Below, piece by piece: positions 1 through 8,844 of a DNA stretch of 64,000 nt. Position 1 is the first letter of the stretch; each line of letters begins with the position of its first letter. The notes beneath the pieces were generated by a model. The model worked only from the letters and a program-made list of their open reading frames with translations. It searched no databases and was not told the DNA's origin. The position numbers and the translations under genes were made by a program. Source of the DNA: DATJHM01 sp035493895 (lineage in GTDB: Bacteria; Chloroflexota; Ktedonobacteria; Ktedonobacterales; Ktedonobacteraceae); assembly GCA_035493895.1 (NCBI GenBank), contig DATJHM010000106.1, positions 1 through 64,000 of the forward strand, read 5' to 3'.

Positions 1-225
1 GAGTTCCTGCGAAAGATCATTAAATCCCTCATTCATGCGTATCCTAATCACATGCACATTTTCTTTAAGAATACGCATATCATCAGTCAGAACACCTAAC
101 GGCATTGCTATCTCATGGTTTCGATCTCTTAATGTTTGCCCTTGTTGTCGCACATATTGATTAAACTCCGCACGTGTTACAACAGTCTGCTCTAATGCGG
201 TTAATCGATCTTCGTATGTTGACAA
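1..225 (-). CDS. Coiled-coil hypothetical protein, N-terminal part (runs off the left edge)
   Basis: Seventy-five codons read leftward from a TTG start at 225 to the window edge with no stop. GGAGGC lies 5 bases upstream of the TTG, so the start is well supported. The visible protein begins with STYEDRLTALEQTVVTR and is rich in charged residues and heptad-spaced L, V and I, as in a short coiled coil. No enzymatic motif is visible. Upstream, an extended -10 (TGT followed by TATACT on the minus strand, 269-277) could drive it. Function unknown. Confidence 0.6.
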   Translation of the reverse strand, partial: MSTYEDRLTALEQTVVTRAEFNQYVRQQGQTLRDRNHEIAMPLGVLTDDMRILKENVHVIRIRMNEGFNDLSQEL

Positions 226-268
226 TGAAAGCCTCCAATCCAGCAGAGATGATTGTCACTCATCTCCT

Positions 269-277
269 AGTATAACA
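269..277 (-). promoter_or_regulatory. Extended -10 promoter for the coiled-coil gene
   Basis: On the minus strand TGT precedes TATACT, an extended -10 element about 45 bases before the TTG start at 225. No good -35 is visible. The same nine bases, TGTTATACT, occur at the kinase promoter at 2591. Confidence 0.4.
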
Positions 278-418
278 GATCTTACGCTGTGTTTTCACGG
301 TCTAGCACTATCAGGTACACAGTTGGTCTGAGGCAAAATGGGATTTTTGATACACAGTTGCACTGATGCACCAAAAATCGTCAAAAAAGGGAAAATAGTA
401 GGACTGGAAGAAATGAAT

Positions 419-442
419 AAACCCGCTTGTGAAGCGGGTTTA
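419..442 (-). terminator. Rho-independent terminator after the tRNA genes
   Basis: A near-perfect hairpin (AAACCCGCTT paired with AAGCGGGTTT) lies directly downstream of tRNA-Val on the minus strand and is followed by a T-rich stretch. It ends the tRNA-Leu/tRNA-Val transcript. Confidence 0.8.
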
Positions 443-445
443 GGG

Positions 446-519
446 TGGGCGACTAGGGATTCGAACCCCAGACCTACTGCGTGTAAAGCAGCCGCTCTAA
501 CCAACTGAGCTAGTCGCCC
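446..519 (-). tRNA. tRNA-Val (anticodon UAC)
   Basis: The minus strand folds into a full cloverleaf: acceptor GGGCGAC/GTCGCCC, D-arm with AGCTCAGTTGGTTAGAGC, anticodon stem GCUGC/GCAGU around loop UUUACAC, and a T-arm containing GGTTCGAATCC. Anticodon UAC reads valine codons. The discriminator is A and no CCA end is encoded. It is the second gene of a two-tRNA transcript, 52 bases after tRNA-Leu. Confidence 0.95.
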
Positions 520-571
520 GTTTCCATATTGATAAAAATATCGAAGCTGTAACTACAACTTCGATATTGGG

Positions 572-651
572 TGCCCTCGAGTGGACTCGAACCACCACGC
601 CTCTCGGCACAGCCCCTCAAGCTGCTGCGTATACCATTCCGCCACGAGGGC
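572..651 (-). tRNA. tRNA-Leu (anticodon GAG)
   Basis: The minus strand gives acceptor GCCCUCG/CGAGGGC, anticodon stem GCAGC/GCUGU around loop UUGAGGG (anticodon GAG), a class II variable arm GCCGAGAGGC, and T-arm GGTGG-TTCGAGT-CCACT. Length is 80 bases with discriminator A and no encoded CCA. The variable arm is short for a leucine tRNA. Confidence 0.93.
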
Positions 652-675
652 ATTTCATAACGGATTACGCAGACT

Positions 676-704
676 ATATTACACCTACCCACAAAATTTG
701 TCAA
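676..704 (-). promoter_or_regulatory. Sigma-70 type promoter of the tRNA operon
   Basis: On the minus strand a perfect -35 TTGACA (699-704) is followed after 17 bases by TAATAT (676-681). Transcription would begin about 20 bases before tRNA-Leu. This is one of the best canonical promoters in the window. Confidence 0.8.
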
Positions 705-794
705 CTGTTTCCAGGTGTCTTTTTACGGAATACGAAAAATTACTGTTGAGCATCAACCTGCAACACTTTCTCCATAGCCGTGTTCAATCCTACC

Positions 795-2273
795 TCAAAA
801 ATTTTCAGTCGGTAACGATATCAGCCGCCGGGGACTCCGTAGCACACTTCCACTACGCGGGGCCGCAACAGGCACCGCCACACGCTCCGGCTCCGGCTGG
901 CTCTGGAAAACAGTTGTAGACTGGCTATACCACAGATCCTCAGTGACATTTTCCTGAAACTCCAACTGCTGCGGAGAAACCTCTACAAACTGGCTATACC
1001 ACAGATCCTCAGTAGTACGCACAGATTGCGGTTGAGGCTGGTAATAGCGCCCATATTGTGGCACGGACACTACTGGCATAGGATCTGCCCTGGGTGTCAG
1101 ATTTTCCGTCGTACCATAGCGTTTGAGCAAACCACCACCAGCTGGCCCGGAAGCAATAGCCTGACGTGGCCGATCTCTATTGCTATCAGGCTCAGATAGC
1201 GAGGGCAGGCGCAACAACTGAGCCCGATTGTAATCAGGCTCAGCCAGCGAAGGCAGACGTAATGGTAATCCCGAAAAAGCAGGCGCAAACATTGGCGCAA
1301 TCGGAATTTGCGGTCCCGTCTCCGGCTCACGCTCACGTATTGGAGAGTATTGATTGACATAAAGCGCAGGCAATGGCGTAATCGGATTGTAGCTCTTCTG
1401 CACCGCTTCCTGAGCTGGCATAATAACCTTACGTCGCTCGAGCTGCAACGCGCTCAAAGCGAGACCGATTGCCGCCAGAAGGATCGCCACAAACAAGAGG
1501 GGCTGATGTTGAATTGCAGCTTGCGACTGCTGTTGGGAATGGGATGTGGACTGCACAGTCGAAGGCGTAGTTGTATGAGTTACTTTTGCTGGCGCCGTGG
1601 GTTTCGTTTGAAGCGCAACCTGTTTCTTCGCGTCCTGGACGACCTGAGAATCCGCGCTTATATGCAGAGTTGACTGCACAACCGGCGTGGGCGTTGGAGG
1701 TGGAGCTTCATCGCGATAGCTAAGCATAAGATTGGTCACCTTGGCAGCCCATAGATAGGAACTTGATGTACCAACATAGGGCACGCAAAGCGTATAAACA
1801 CTGGTCAAACCATGATCGACATAGCGCGACTTCACCAGGTCAAACCAATCGCTCACACCATCTGCATAGCTCGAATAGAGCGTATAACCGCCAGGGCCGA
1901 CAGGATAACCAGACGAACTACGCACTCCGCCTGGATTCAAAGCAGTACGACCAACCCCTGCCGCACCATCGCTGGTCTCAATCTCCCAGACCGCCAGAGC
2001 AAACGCGTCATCAATAGAGTCTTTTCGCGCCGCTTGCTCGACGACAGCTCCCACACCTACCATCGGACTACCCGTGCGAGCTAAAATACGATCAACCGTA
2101 CTGGCCGGTAAGGTTGGTGATCCCACAAACGTCAGATCAGCAGCATGTGTCGACTGTTTCAGCTGACTCTGATAGAACACCGTCGTTACGCAAGCCAGGA
2201 GAATGATCACTGTACCTACAATAAAAAAAATAGCCGAACGTGCTTTAACACGCGATCTATGTGTTTGTTTCAT
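795..2273 (-). CDS. Membrane-anchored glucosaminidase-like (muramidase-type) protein
   Basis: A 492-residue protein. An N-terminal hydrophobic segment (about residues 14-35) acts as signal or anchor. Residues about 50-190 form an extracytoplasmic domain whose FALAVWEIETSDGAAG and ALNPGGVR motifs resemble the glucosaminidase/lysozyme fold that cleaves peptidoglycan glycan strands, with the Glu of WEIETS as the likely catalytic acid. A Pro/Thr/Gln-rich linker leads to a second membrane helix (about 255-275). The Pro-rich tail contains paired repeats: LRLPSL(A/S)EPD twice and TEDLWYSQ twice. ATG at 2273 is preferred; an in-frame TTG at 2276 is equally spaced from a weak GGTGG. Exact substrate is unproven. 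It stands alone, divergent from the kinase gene. Confidence 0.7.
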   Translation of the reverse strand: MKQTHRSRVKARSAIFFIVGTVIILLACVTTVFYQSQLKQSTHAADLTFVGSPTLPASTVDRILARTGSPMVGVGAVVEQAARKDSIDDAFALAVWEIETSDGAAGVGRTALNPGGVRSSSGYPVGPGGYTLYSSYADGVSDWFDLVKSRYVDHGLTSVYTLCVPYVGTSSSYLWAAKVTNLMLSYRDEAPPPTPTPVVQSTLHISADSQVVQDAKKQVALQTKPTAPAKVTHTTTPSTVQSTSHSQQQSQAAIQHQPLLFVAILLAAIGLALSALQLERRKVIMPAQEAVQKSYNPITPLPALYVNQYSPIREREPETGPQIPIAPMFAPAFSGLPLRLPSLAEPDYNRAQLLRLPSLSEPDSNRDRPRQAIASGPAGGGLLKRYGTTENLTPRADPMPVVSVPQYGRYYQPQPQSVRTTEDLWYSQFVEVSPQQLEFQENVTEDLWYSQSTTVFQSQPEPERVAVPVAAPRSGSVLRSPRRLISLPTENF

Positions 2274-2629
2274 CAATACGCTACCACCAATCCGAGCCGT
2301 GTATACAGAGCACTGCTATAGTTTTCACTTTCACGATGACAGTATACCTGGACTGCGATATTTACATTTCTCTATGATGCGACAAAAATTACGATGAGGA
2401 CGTGCAACTACTCTAGTTTCAGTACGTTTAATCTAATAAACTACGTCGTGTATCAAATTGTAAAGTGACTTTTGAGCAACAACCCAGATATTCTTTAAAG
2501 TTTTTCAGATATTTATCTAGATTTTAACATGATATGTGATATTTGCGCTTCAACCACGTTTTTAATAGGTAGTATGTACCACAAAGTGTATGTTATACTG
2601 AGGAGCGCGTATTGCATACGGTACTATAA
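2274..2629. other. Divergent intergenic region between glucosaminidase-like and kinase genes
   Basis: AT-rich 356-base gap holding the promoters of both flanking genes. Apart from the extended -10 at 2591 I see no further gene or repeat. A five-codon TTG-to-TAA open frame (2612-2629) with AGGAG ahead of it lies directly before the kinase ATG and could act as a minimal leader. Confidence 0.4.
2591..2599 (+). promoter_or_regulatory. Extended -10 promoter of the kinase-miaA operon
   Basis: TGTTATACT is an extended -10 element 30 bases before the kinase ATG. No clear -35 is present. The predicted transcript has a very short leader. Confidence 0.45.
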
Positions 2630-5440
2630 ATGCATAGACATACAGTCGTGGAGCGACTGGAAGGCCTGACAGTAGAGAAAAGAGAGGGGTTCGTCATCAG
2701 CCATAACTATGGGCCAGGCAACACACAAACAGGGCATCTCGAACGTCGCACCCTGCTGCATAAACGGTACTTAATTCAGAAGACCGTCGGGCGAGGAGGG
2801 ATGGGAGCCGTCTACCAGGCAAAGGATGTGAAACGCCAGCAGATTGTTGCCGTCAAAGAAATGGGCCTCTCAATGATTTTGCCCGATGAGCGCACGCAAG
2901 CCATAAATAATTTCAAGATTGAAGCGAGAATGCTTGCGAATCTCAACCATATTAACTTGCCGACCTTCACAGGCTTTTTTACAGAGGGGTCGCGGTATTA
3001 TATGGTCATGGAGTATATCGATGGCGCAACGCTTGAAGAACTCCTGGAACGCAATCGCGCTCCCTTCTCCGAGAGACGTGTACTGGGCTGGGCGCGCCAA
3101 CTCTGCGACGTATTAGAGTATCTACATAACCAACAACCGCCAATTATTTTTCGCGATATGAAACCGGGCAATATTATGTTGACCCGCGATGGCCATATCA
3201 AACTAATCGACTTCGGCATTGCCCGCTTCTTCCGCCCTACCAGTTCGCAGGATACGCAACTGCTCGGGACGCCGGGCTTTGCACCACCAGAGCAGTACGG
3301 AAAGGCGCAAACGGACGAGCGCTCAGATATCTATTCACTCGCGATTACCTTATTTCAACTGCTCACCAACACTCTCTCTGAGACTGGTTTCGGCCTGCGT
3401 GACGTGCGCGCGATCAATCCCGCCATCTCATCGCTGGTGGCACATGCATTGGAAAAGGCCGCCTCTCTTGATCCTGAGGACCGTTATGTCAACATAGTTG
3501 AATTTCGGCGGGCGTTGCTGGGCGAAGGGACCTTTGTTTTTGAAAACGGCGAGGTTGCCACTACCATCAGCGAGCTGGGTGAACTCTGCCTGCGTTATCC
3601 TGAAGAAGCGGCAGATTATCTCGCCGATGGTGAGATCGAAGCCTGGTTGCGTGAGATCGGCGAGCTCGATCTACTTCGCACGGTACGACATATGCGCTCG
3701 CTCGGAGATGAACCGCAAAAAACCATCCAAATGTTTATACAGGCAGTGCTGGGAAGTGGTGTACGCATACGCCCCATAGCACGCAATGGACGCGGCAGCA
3801 AAGCTGAGCCAGCTCCTACCACTCCCCCTTCACGAGGAAGCAAAACTGGCCTGGCTCCTACCACTCCCCCTTCGCGAGGAAGTAAGACCGGCCCGTCTTC
3901 TACCACTCCTCCGTCACGGGGAAGTAAGACTGGCTCGCCTTCTACCACTCCCCCTTCGCGAGGAAGCAAGTCTGGTCAGTCTCAGGCTACATCGGCAGCT
4001 TCAGCGCCCTCGCGGGGAAGTCATAACTGGTTGGGGCGTAAGCAGACTTCGCCCATTCTCGTAAGCCCACACATCCTGGATTTTGGCGCCATGTACACAG
4101 AAGTCTCAACGCCTATGGCCATTACCATTATGGGCGATCAGGGCTTCCAGGTAAGCGGCTCAATCGACTCCCAGGAGCCCTGGATTTTACTCGACCGAGA
4201 ACAATTCGATGCCATCAGCACCCGCGTCGAGATACGCATCGATGGCGCGCAACTAGAACCAGAGGCACACTATACAGGGCAAGTTATTATTACGCCTTAC
4301 GGAGAAGGCTCGCAGCGCGATATTATGGTCACAGTTGAAGCAGAAGTGGTCAGCTACCCTACCAGCAACCCTGTGAAGCGGTCCCACAAACGTTACCCAA
4401 TCAGTCCGGATCTTGTTAACCTTGATGACCTGGACATTGACGAAGATCTCTTTCTGCCTGCTCGTGATGTAACGCTGGCCTCGCCACCACCTCTCACAAC
4501 CAGAACCGTTGCACGCCAGACCAGCTCTCATCATGCGGCTACACGGGGACGCGGCATTACCGAGCAAACAGCATCACAATCGGGTATCAGACGCGATGTC
4601 ACCAGACCCTCAGGAACACATGCAGCCGTCAAGCGCAATGGTTCCAGGCAAACGGGAGTTCAAGGTACAGCTAAACGAGAAATCTCCAGCCAATCAGGAT
4701 CGCAGATAGTCGTAAAGCCGAATGCAAGCAGTCAGTCTGGTACCATGCCAGATCGACATACTGAGTACATTGCCAAATACGGGCAATTCAGTGGGCAGAA
4801 CCAGACCTCAACTGGATGGGACCCGATACACATCTCAACAACGCACCGCAGGTGGATACAACGCGTACTTACAGGCATGTCCGCTTTTATGCTGGCGAGT
4901 CTGGGATATAACCTGGTCGCCCATCTTCTTTCGCCATATGTGTTGCCGTTGCCACCCAATCCCTGGTTTATCCTTGTGCAGATCCTGGTCGTACCGGCTG
5001 CGACATTGGGAGCAATGCTTGTTAACTGGAACAGGCAATGGAACAAATATGATACGCTGGACAGCATCTCTACAGGTCTGACCGGCACCCTCGTGGCGGC
5101 AGGGATTATCAAAGGTTTCTGGACACTGGCATTGCATAATGCGCAGCCGATGTGGTTGCTCTTCGCGCTCCTGCTCACAACGGCAATTACAGCCACCATT
5201 GGCATCAATCCGACAATGAGCAGCAATATGATGTATGGTATCGGCTGGGCCATGGAAAAATTGCGCATTGTCGTAATCACAGCGACCATCGTGGCAGGTG
5301 GTATACTGGGATATGTGTTGACGGCTGATTTTGCCCTGGGCTGGGCTCCCTGCGGCATTCTGCTGGGTATTGGCATAGCAGCAGCCCTGGTATGGCGCGT
5401 TGACCAGCTCATGAAGCAACAAGATCAAATTGATAACTAG
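2630..5440 (+). CDS. Membrane Ser/Thr protein kinase with repeat linker and C-terminal membrane domain
   Basis: A 936-residue Hanks-type kinase. The catalytic domain (about residues 47-300) has the glycine loop GRGGMG (54-59), VAVK Lys76, an FRD catalytic loop with D176 in place of HRD, DFG at 194-196 and PPE at 219-221, so it should be active. Residues about 390-460 hold about five copies of a 14-residue PPSRGSK-type repeat. Next comes a beta-rich Ig-like segment starting SPHILDFGAMYTE, then a second Ser/Gln-rich linker. The last 200 residues contain about five membrane helices. The kinase is therefore N-terminal and cytoplasmic. ATG 2630 has no good SD, and the upstream frame is closed by TAA. 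miaA follows 12 bases later. The substrate is unknown. Confidence 0.9.
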   Translation: MHRHTVVERLEGLTVEKREGFVISHNYGPGNTQTGHLERRTLLHKRYLIQKTVGRGGMGAVYQAKDVKRQQIVAVKEMGLSMILPDERTQAINNFKIEARMLANLNHINLPTFTGFFTEGSRYYMVMEYIDGATLEELLERNRAPFSERRVLGWARQLCDVLEYLHNQQPPIIFRDMKPGNIMLTRDGHIKLIDFGIARFFRPTSSQDTQLLGTPGFAPPEQYGKAQTDERSDIYSLAITLFQLLTNTLSETGFGLRDVRAINPAISSLVAHALEKAASLDPEDRYVNIVEFRRALLGEGTFVFENGEVATTISELGELCLRYPEEAADYLADGEIEAWLREIGELDLLRTVRHMRSLGDEPQKTIQMFIQAVLGSGVRIRPIARNGRGSKAEPAPTTPPSRGSKTGLAPTTPPSRGSKTGPSSTTPPSRGSKTGSPSTTPPSRGSKSGQSQATSAASAPSRGSHNWLGRKQTSPILVSPHILDFGAMYTEVSTPMAITIMGDQGFQVSGSIDSQEPWILLDREQFDAISTRVEIRIDGAQLEPEAHYTGQVIITPYGEGSQRDIMVTVEAEVVSYPTSNPVKRSHKRYPISPDLVNLDDLDIDEDLFLPARDVTLASPPPLTTRTVARQTSSHHAATRGRGITEQTASQSGIRRDVTRPSGTHAAVKRNGSRQTGVQGTAKREISSQSGSQIVVKPNASSQSGTMPDRHTEYIAKYGQFSGQNQTSTGWDPIHISTTHRRWIQRVLTGMSAFMLASLGYNLVAHLLSPYVLPLPPNPWFILVQILVVPAATLGAMLVNWNRQWNKYDTLDSISTGLTGTLVAAGIIKGFWTLALHNAQPMWLLFALLLTTAITATIGINPTMSSNMMYGIGWAMEKLRIVVITATIVAGGILGYVLTADFALGWAPCGILLGIGIAAALVWRVDQLMKQQDQIDN

Positions 5441-5452
5441 AAGGTACTTGTC

Positions 5453-6385
5453 GTGGGGGAACAGACCACATCTCGACCCAGACTACTGGTGATCCTCGGA
5501 CCAACTGCATCCGGCAAAAGTGCCCTGGGTATTGCCTTAGCCAGGAGATATCAGGGAGAAATCGTCTCGGCAGATTCACGGCAGGTCTATCGAGGCCTGG
5601 ATATTGGCACAGCCAAAGTCACACCGGAGGAGAGAGCGCTCGTTCCCCACCACTTGCTGGATATTGTTGAACCAGAAGATATTTATACGGTCGCACAGTT
5701 TCAGCAAGATGCCATAGAAGCAATCGACGCCATCCTGCAACGAGGGCATCAGCCCTTCCTCGTAGGAGGCTCACCGCATTACATTCAGGCCATCGTCGAA
5801 AATCTGGCCATCCCCCAGATACCTCCACAGCCAGAGCTACGAGCACAATTAGAGGCCCGACCACTGGACGAGCTACTCTCAGAACTGGAAACGCTCGATC
5901 CACAAACAGCAGCCAGTATTGACCGCAATAATCCACGCCGAATTATCCGTGCCCTGGAAGTCTGCCTTGTCAGCGGGCAGCCCTTCTCAGCGCAAAGGGG
6001 TGTGCGAGAACCACGCTATACGCCTCTACTCCTGGGTATTCATTGGCTCCGCGAGGAACTCTACCGCAGGATTGATCAGCGCATTGATGAGCGTATGCAG
6101 CAAGGTCTGGTACAGGAGGTGCAGGGTCTGCTAGAACGAGGCCTGACACCTGAACGGCTGGAATCCTTCGGTCTGGAATATCGTTTCGTCAGCCGCTGGC
6201 TCCATGCAGGATTTAGCAGCGAGAGCGAAATGGTTCAGAAGCTCAAATATGCCTCACACGACTTCACACGCCGCCAATTGAGCTGGTTCCGCAAAATGAG
6301 CGATATCGTCTGGCTGAACGGAGGCCCCGAATTGGAGACTGAAGCTGCGCAACTCGCAAACAAATTTTTGCAGGTAGACAACTGA
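5453..6385 (+). CDS. miaA: tRNA dimethylallyltransferase
   Basis: The 310-residue product transfers a dimethylallyl group from DMAPP to N6 of A37 in tRNAs reading UNN codons. A P-loop, GPTASGKS (about 16-23), and the family motifs SADSRQVYRGLDIGTAK, HHLLDI and VGGSPHYIQA are present. Length is normal for the family. The start is GTG at 5453, 8 bases after AGAAGG. It lies 12 bases after the kinase gene, so the two are probably co-transcribed, an unusual partner for miaA. Confidence 0.95.
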   Translation: MGEQTTSRPRLLVILGPTASGKSALGIALARRYQGEIVSADSRQVYRGLDIGTAKVTPEERALVPHHLLDIVEPEDIYTVAQFQQDAIEAIDAILQRGHQPFLVGGSPHYIQAIVENLAIPQIPPQPELRAQLEARPLDELLSELETLDPQTAASIDRNNPRRIIRALEVCLVSGQPFSAQRGVREPRYTPLLLGIHWLREELYRRIDQRIDERMQQGLVQEVQGLLERGLTPERLESFGLEYRFVSRWLHAGFSSESEMVQKLKYASHDFTRRQLSWFRKMSDIVWLNGGPELETEAAQLANKFLQVDN

Positions 6386-6464
6386 ATAAAGCAACTTCAG
6401 AAGCGTTTCTCCGTAGATCAGGAGAGCAAATCGATATGCTCAGATAGTAGAGAGAAAAGGGACC

Positions 6465-7253
6465 ATGCCAGGAAAACCCAAACCGGCTCATCTCGGTCTG
6501 AAGTACGCAGAACAGTTCAAAGATACCAGCATTGTTGAAAGATATCACTATCGCCCCCCTTACCTGGACGACACCATCGAGATGCTCATTGCATTGATCA
6601 CGGACAAACCGCGCGTCGTCCTGGACATAGGATGCGGAACAGGGGACCTTGCGCGCAGATTGGTAAATGAAGTTGAACGCGTTGATGCAATTGACTTCTC
6701 CCAGGCAATGATCAACAAGGGAAAGACACTTCCAGAAGGCAATCATGCTTCTCTTCACTGGATCTACGGACGGGTGGAGCAGGCGGCATTACAAGCGCCC
6801 TATGCACTCATCACTGCTGGTGAGAGCTTGCATTGGATGGATTGGGATATCGTCTTGCCCCTCTTGCGCAGCATGTTGACCCCGCAAGGATATCTCGCAA
6901 TTGTCGAACGAGGAAACGAGCGCAACCCCTGAGATGATGATTTGCTAACAATTATTCAGCGATTTACGACCAACCGAGAATATCGCCGCTATAATCTCAT
7001 CGAAGAACTGGAGGAGCGCCACCTCTTTCAGAAGCAGGGCACACACATTACGAATCCTGTAGCATTCGTGCAAAACGCAGAAGAATATATTCAATCGATC
7101 CATTCGCGAAATGGCTTTTCGTACGAGCGCATGGGGCAGGAAGCAGCGGAGGCTTTCGATGAGGAAGTCAGAACCATACTCACACCGTTCTTGCAAGATG
7201 AACAGCTAAAACTCTCTATCGTAAGCCATATTGTATGGGGCAAACCGCAATAA
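6465..7253 (+). pseudogene. Class I SAM-dependent methyltransferase interrupted by one in-frame TGA
   Basis: The N-terminal half (6465-6932) carries SAM motif I VLDIGCGTGDLARRL and later Rossmann elements (VDAIDFSQAM, GESLHWMDW). It stops at TGA 6930-6932 after ERGNERNP. The same frame continues without a gap as DDDLLTIIQRF and on to a normal C-terminus (KLSIVSHIVWGKPQ) at 7253. A single G-to-A change of a TGG codon would explain this. The full frame, about 262 residues, is a typical size for such enzymes. It may be a recent pseudogene, a read-through gene, or a sequencing error. The substrate is unknown. It sits downstream of miaA by 79 bases. Confidence 0.8.
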
Positions 7254-7262
7254 TAATTTGTC

Positions 7263-7661
7263 TTAAAGGAAATCGCTTCCCTCATTCCACTCCTCTGCAA
7301 TTTTTCCTTCGGTCAGAGAAAAGAGCTGAATGAGGGTTCTCCTCACACGTTTTCCACTCGGAGCAACGCCATCGAACACGCCCAGGTGAGTTCCAGACCA
7401 GGTAGTACGGACCGCAATTTTATTTTCTGCGAGAAGAAGATCGTCAATGACAATCTCCAGATCGGGAAAACCAGTGCGGACCGCAACAACGTAGTCTGCG
7501 ACCCCTTGCAGGCCAGATCCTTGATCTGGCGTAGAATGATCAACAAAATCAGCGGTAAAAAGTTTCTCTAGCAGTGCCAGATTTCCTTGCTGAAATACCT
7601 CCACAAAAAGCTGCCGTATCAGCTCTCCATAGGCTTCTTTTCGCTGAGAGAATGCGCTCAT
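7263..7661 (-). CDS. SnoaL-like / ester cyclase family protein
   Basis: A 132-residue protein with the NTF2-like SnoaL pattern: LFTADFVDHSTP, GFPDLEIVIDDLL, and TWSGTHLGVFDGVAPSGK. Members include polyketide cyclases and many small hydrolase-like proteins of unknown substrate. ATG 7661 follows AAAGGA by 6 bases. It is convergent with the broken methyltransferase and lies downstream of the queA-like gene on the same strand, separated by a strong inverted repeat. Confidence 0.8.
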   Translation of the reverse strand: MSAFSQRKEAYGELIRQLFVEVFQQGNLALLEKLFTADFVDHSTPDQGSGLQGVADYVVAVRTGFPDLEIVIDDLLLAENKIAVRTTWSGTHLGVFDGVAPSGKRVRRTLIQLFSLTEGKIAEEWNEGSDFL

Positions 7662-7672
7662 ACGTTTTTCCT

Positions 7673-7701
7673 TTGCGCACCTCTCTCATGGAGGTGCGCA
7701 A
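7673..7701. repeat. Perfect 11-bp inverted repeat between the SnoaL-like and queA-like genes
   Basis: TTGCGCACCTC (7673-7683) pairs exactly with GAGGTGCGCAA (7691-7701) around a 7-base loop. It lies just upstream of the SnoaL-like start on the minus strand and lacks a T-run, so it may attenuate read-through or protect mRNA ends rather than terminate fully. Confidence 0.5.
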
Positions 7702-7731
7702 TCTCTTTTCAGATTTCCTACAAAGATTTTT

Positions 7732-8844
7732 CTACGGTAGCAGCAAATGGAGATCGCCGAACTCATGCCAGAGATAGCCTTCACGTAACGCTTCCTGGTA
7801 CGTATGAGCAAGGTGATCTCGTCCCGCCAGAGCCCCCAACATGAGCAGATGACTTGCCTGTGGCTCATGAAAGCCTGTGAGCAAGGCATTCACAGCCCGG
7901 ATACCGCGTTGAGGGGTTACAATGAGATCAGTCCAACCCTCACCCGGATAGGTTGTGCCAGTCTCGTCAGTGGTCGTTTCCAAAGCACGAACGACCGTGG
8001 TACCGACAGCAACAATCCGCCTCCCCGCCCTGCGCGCACCTGTCACCAAACGGGCAGTCGAAGCAGGTACGCGATAATATTCCTGAACAGGAGCTTCATG
8101 TGCCTCAAGACTACTAACCCCAGTATGGAGAAGTAGTGGCGCTATCTGTACACCTTGAGCGGTCAAACGCATGATCAGCTCAGCGGTAAAAGCACGCCCG
8201 GCAGAAGGCATCTCGGCACTTCCTATTTCGGTCGCATACACCGTCTGATAATACTCAATTGGCCACTCTTTCTTGACGTAACTATAGCGAATCGGAAAGC
8301 CATAGCGAGACAGGTAGCCAGATAAAGGCATAGGCAATTGCAAAGACGCCACCCAGAGCCGCTGGGATACGCTCCCCATATCGCCATCTTTTGTATATGG
8401 CACCAGAGGCGTCACCGTTGCACCAGCAGGTAGATGGAGCGTTTCCCCTGCAATCACCTGATGAAAGGGCCGTGAGGCATTGGCCTGACGCTGCCTTACT
8501 TCGACAAGCCAGAGACCAGCTGGAAGCCGGGTAGAAAGGTGAACCTCGAGCTTCAAGTCATCGGCACGCGTGACATTCAATGCCGCCTGCATCGTGCCGC
8601 TTGTATTGAGAACAACAACATCCCCTTCGCCCAGAAACTCTCCAAGCTGGCAAAAATTTGTATGAACCAGCGCATTGTTTGAGCGATACGAGACGAGGAG
8701 GCGCACGCCATCTCGAGTAAGGCCACGTGCCTCCGGTGGCGCATCTGCCTCTAGCGCTGCTGGCAGGCTAAAGTCCAGCGGCACAGGAGCGAAGAAAGAT
8801 GATGGAGCCTGATCGGGTACAGAGAGCATAGTAAACGAGTTCAT
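7732..8844 (-). CDS. QueA-like S-adenosylmethionine:tRNA ribosyltransferase-isomerase family protein
   Basis: A 370-residue protein. Canonical QueA transfers the ribosyl moiety of SAM to preQ1-tRNA to make epoxyqueuosine. Family signatures include GDVVVLNTSGTMQAAL, ATEIGSAEMPSAGRAFT, LLHTGVSSLEAHE, VAVGTTVVRALE and LLTGFHEPQASHLLML. The N-terminal region (FSLPAALEADAPPEARGLTR) departs from the classic QueA opening, as in a divergent subfamily. ATG 8844 overlaps the stop of the upstream SDR gene as ATGA, with AGGAG 7 bases before it, so translation is probably coupled. No other queuosine gene is in the window. True substrate is uncertain. Confidence 0.8.
   Translation of the reverse strand: MNSFTMLSVPDQAPSSFFAPVPLDFSLPAALEADAPPEARGLTRDGVRLLVSYRSNNALVHTNFCQLGEFLGEGDVVVLNTSGTMQAALNVTRADDLKLEVHLSTRLPAGLWLVEVRQRQANASRPFHQVIAGETLHLPAGATVTPLVPYTKDGDMGSVSQRLWVASLQLPMPLSGYLSRYGFPIRYSYVKKEWPIEYYQTVYATEIGSAEMPSAGRAFTAELIMRLTAQGVQIAPLLLHTGVSSLEAHEAPVQEYYRVPASTARLVTGARRAGRRIVAVGTTVVRALETTTDETGTTYPGEGWTDLIVTPQRGIRAVNALLTGFHEPQASHLLMLGALAGRDHLAHTYQEALREGYLWHEFGDLHLLLP

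Noticed and set aside
295..504. 69-codon open frame on the minus strand
   Set aside because: It overlaps tRNA-Val and its terminator and has no ribosome-binding site.
6930..6932. TGA as a selenocysteine codon
   Set aside because: No selenocysteine hairpin is visible after it and class I methyltransferases do not use selenocysteine at this place; TGG to TGA is simpler.
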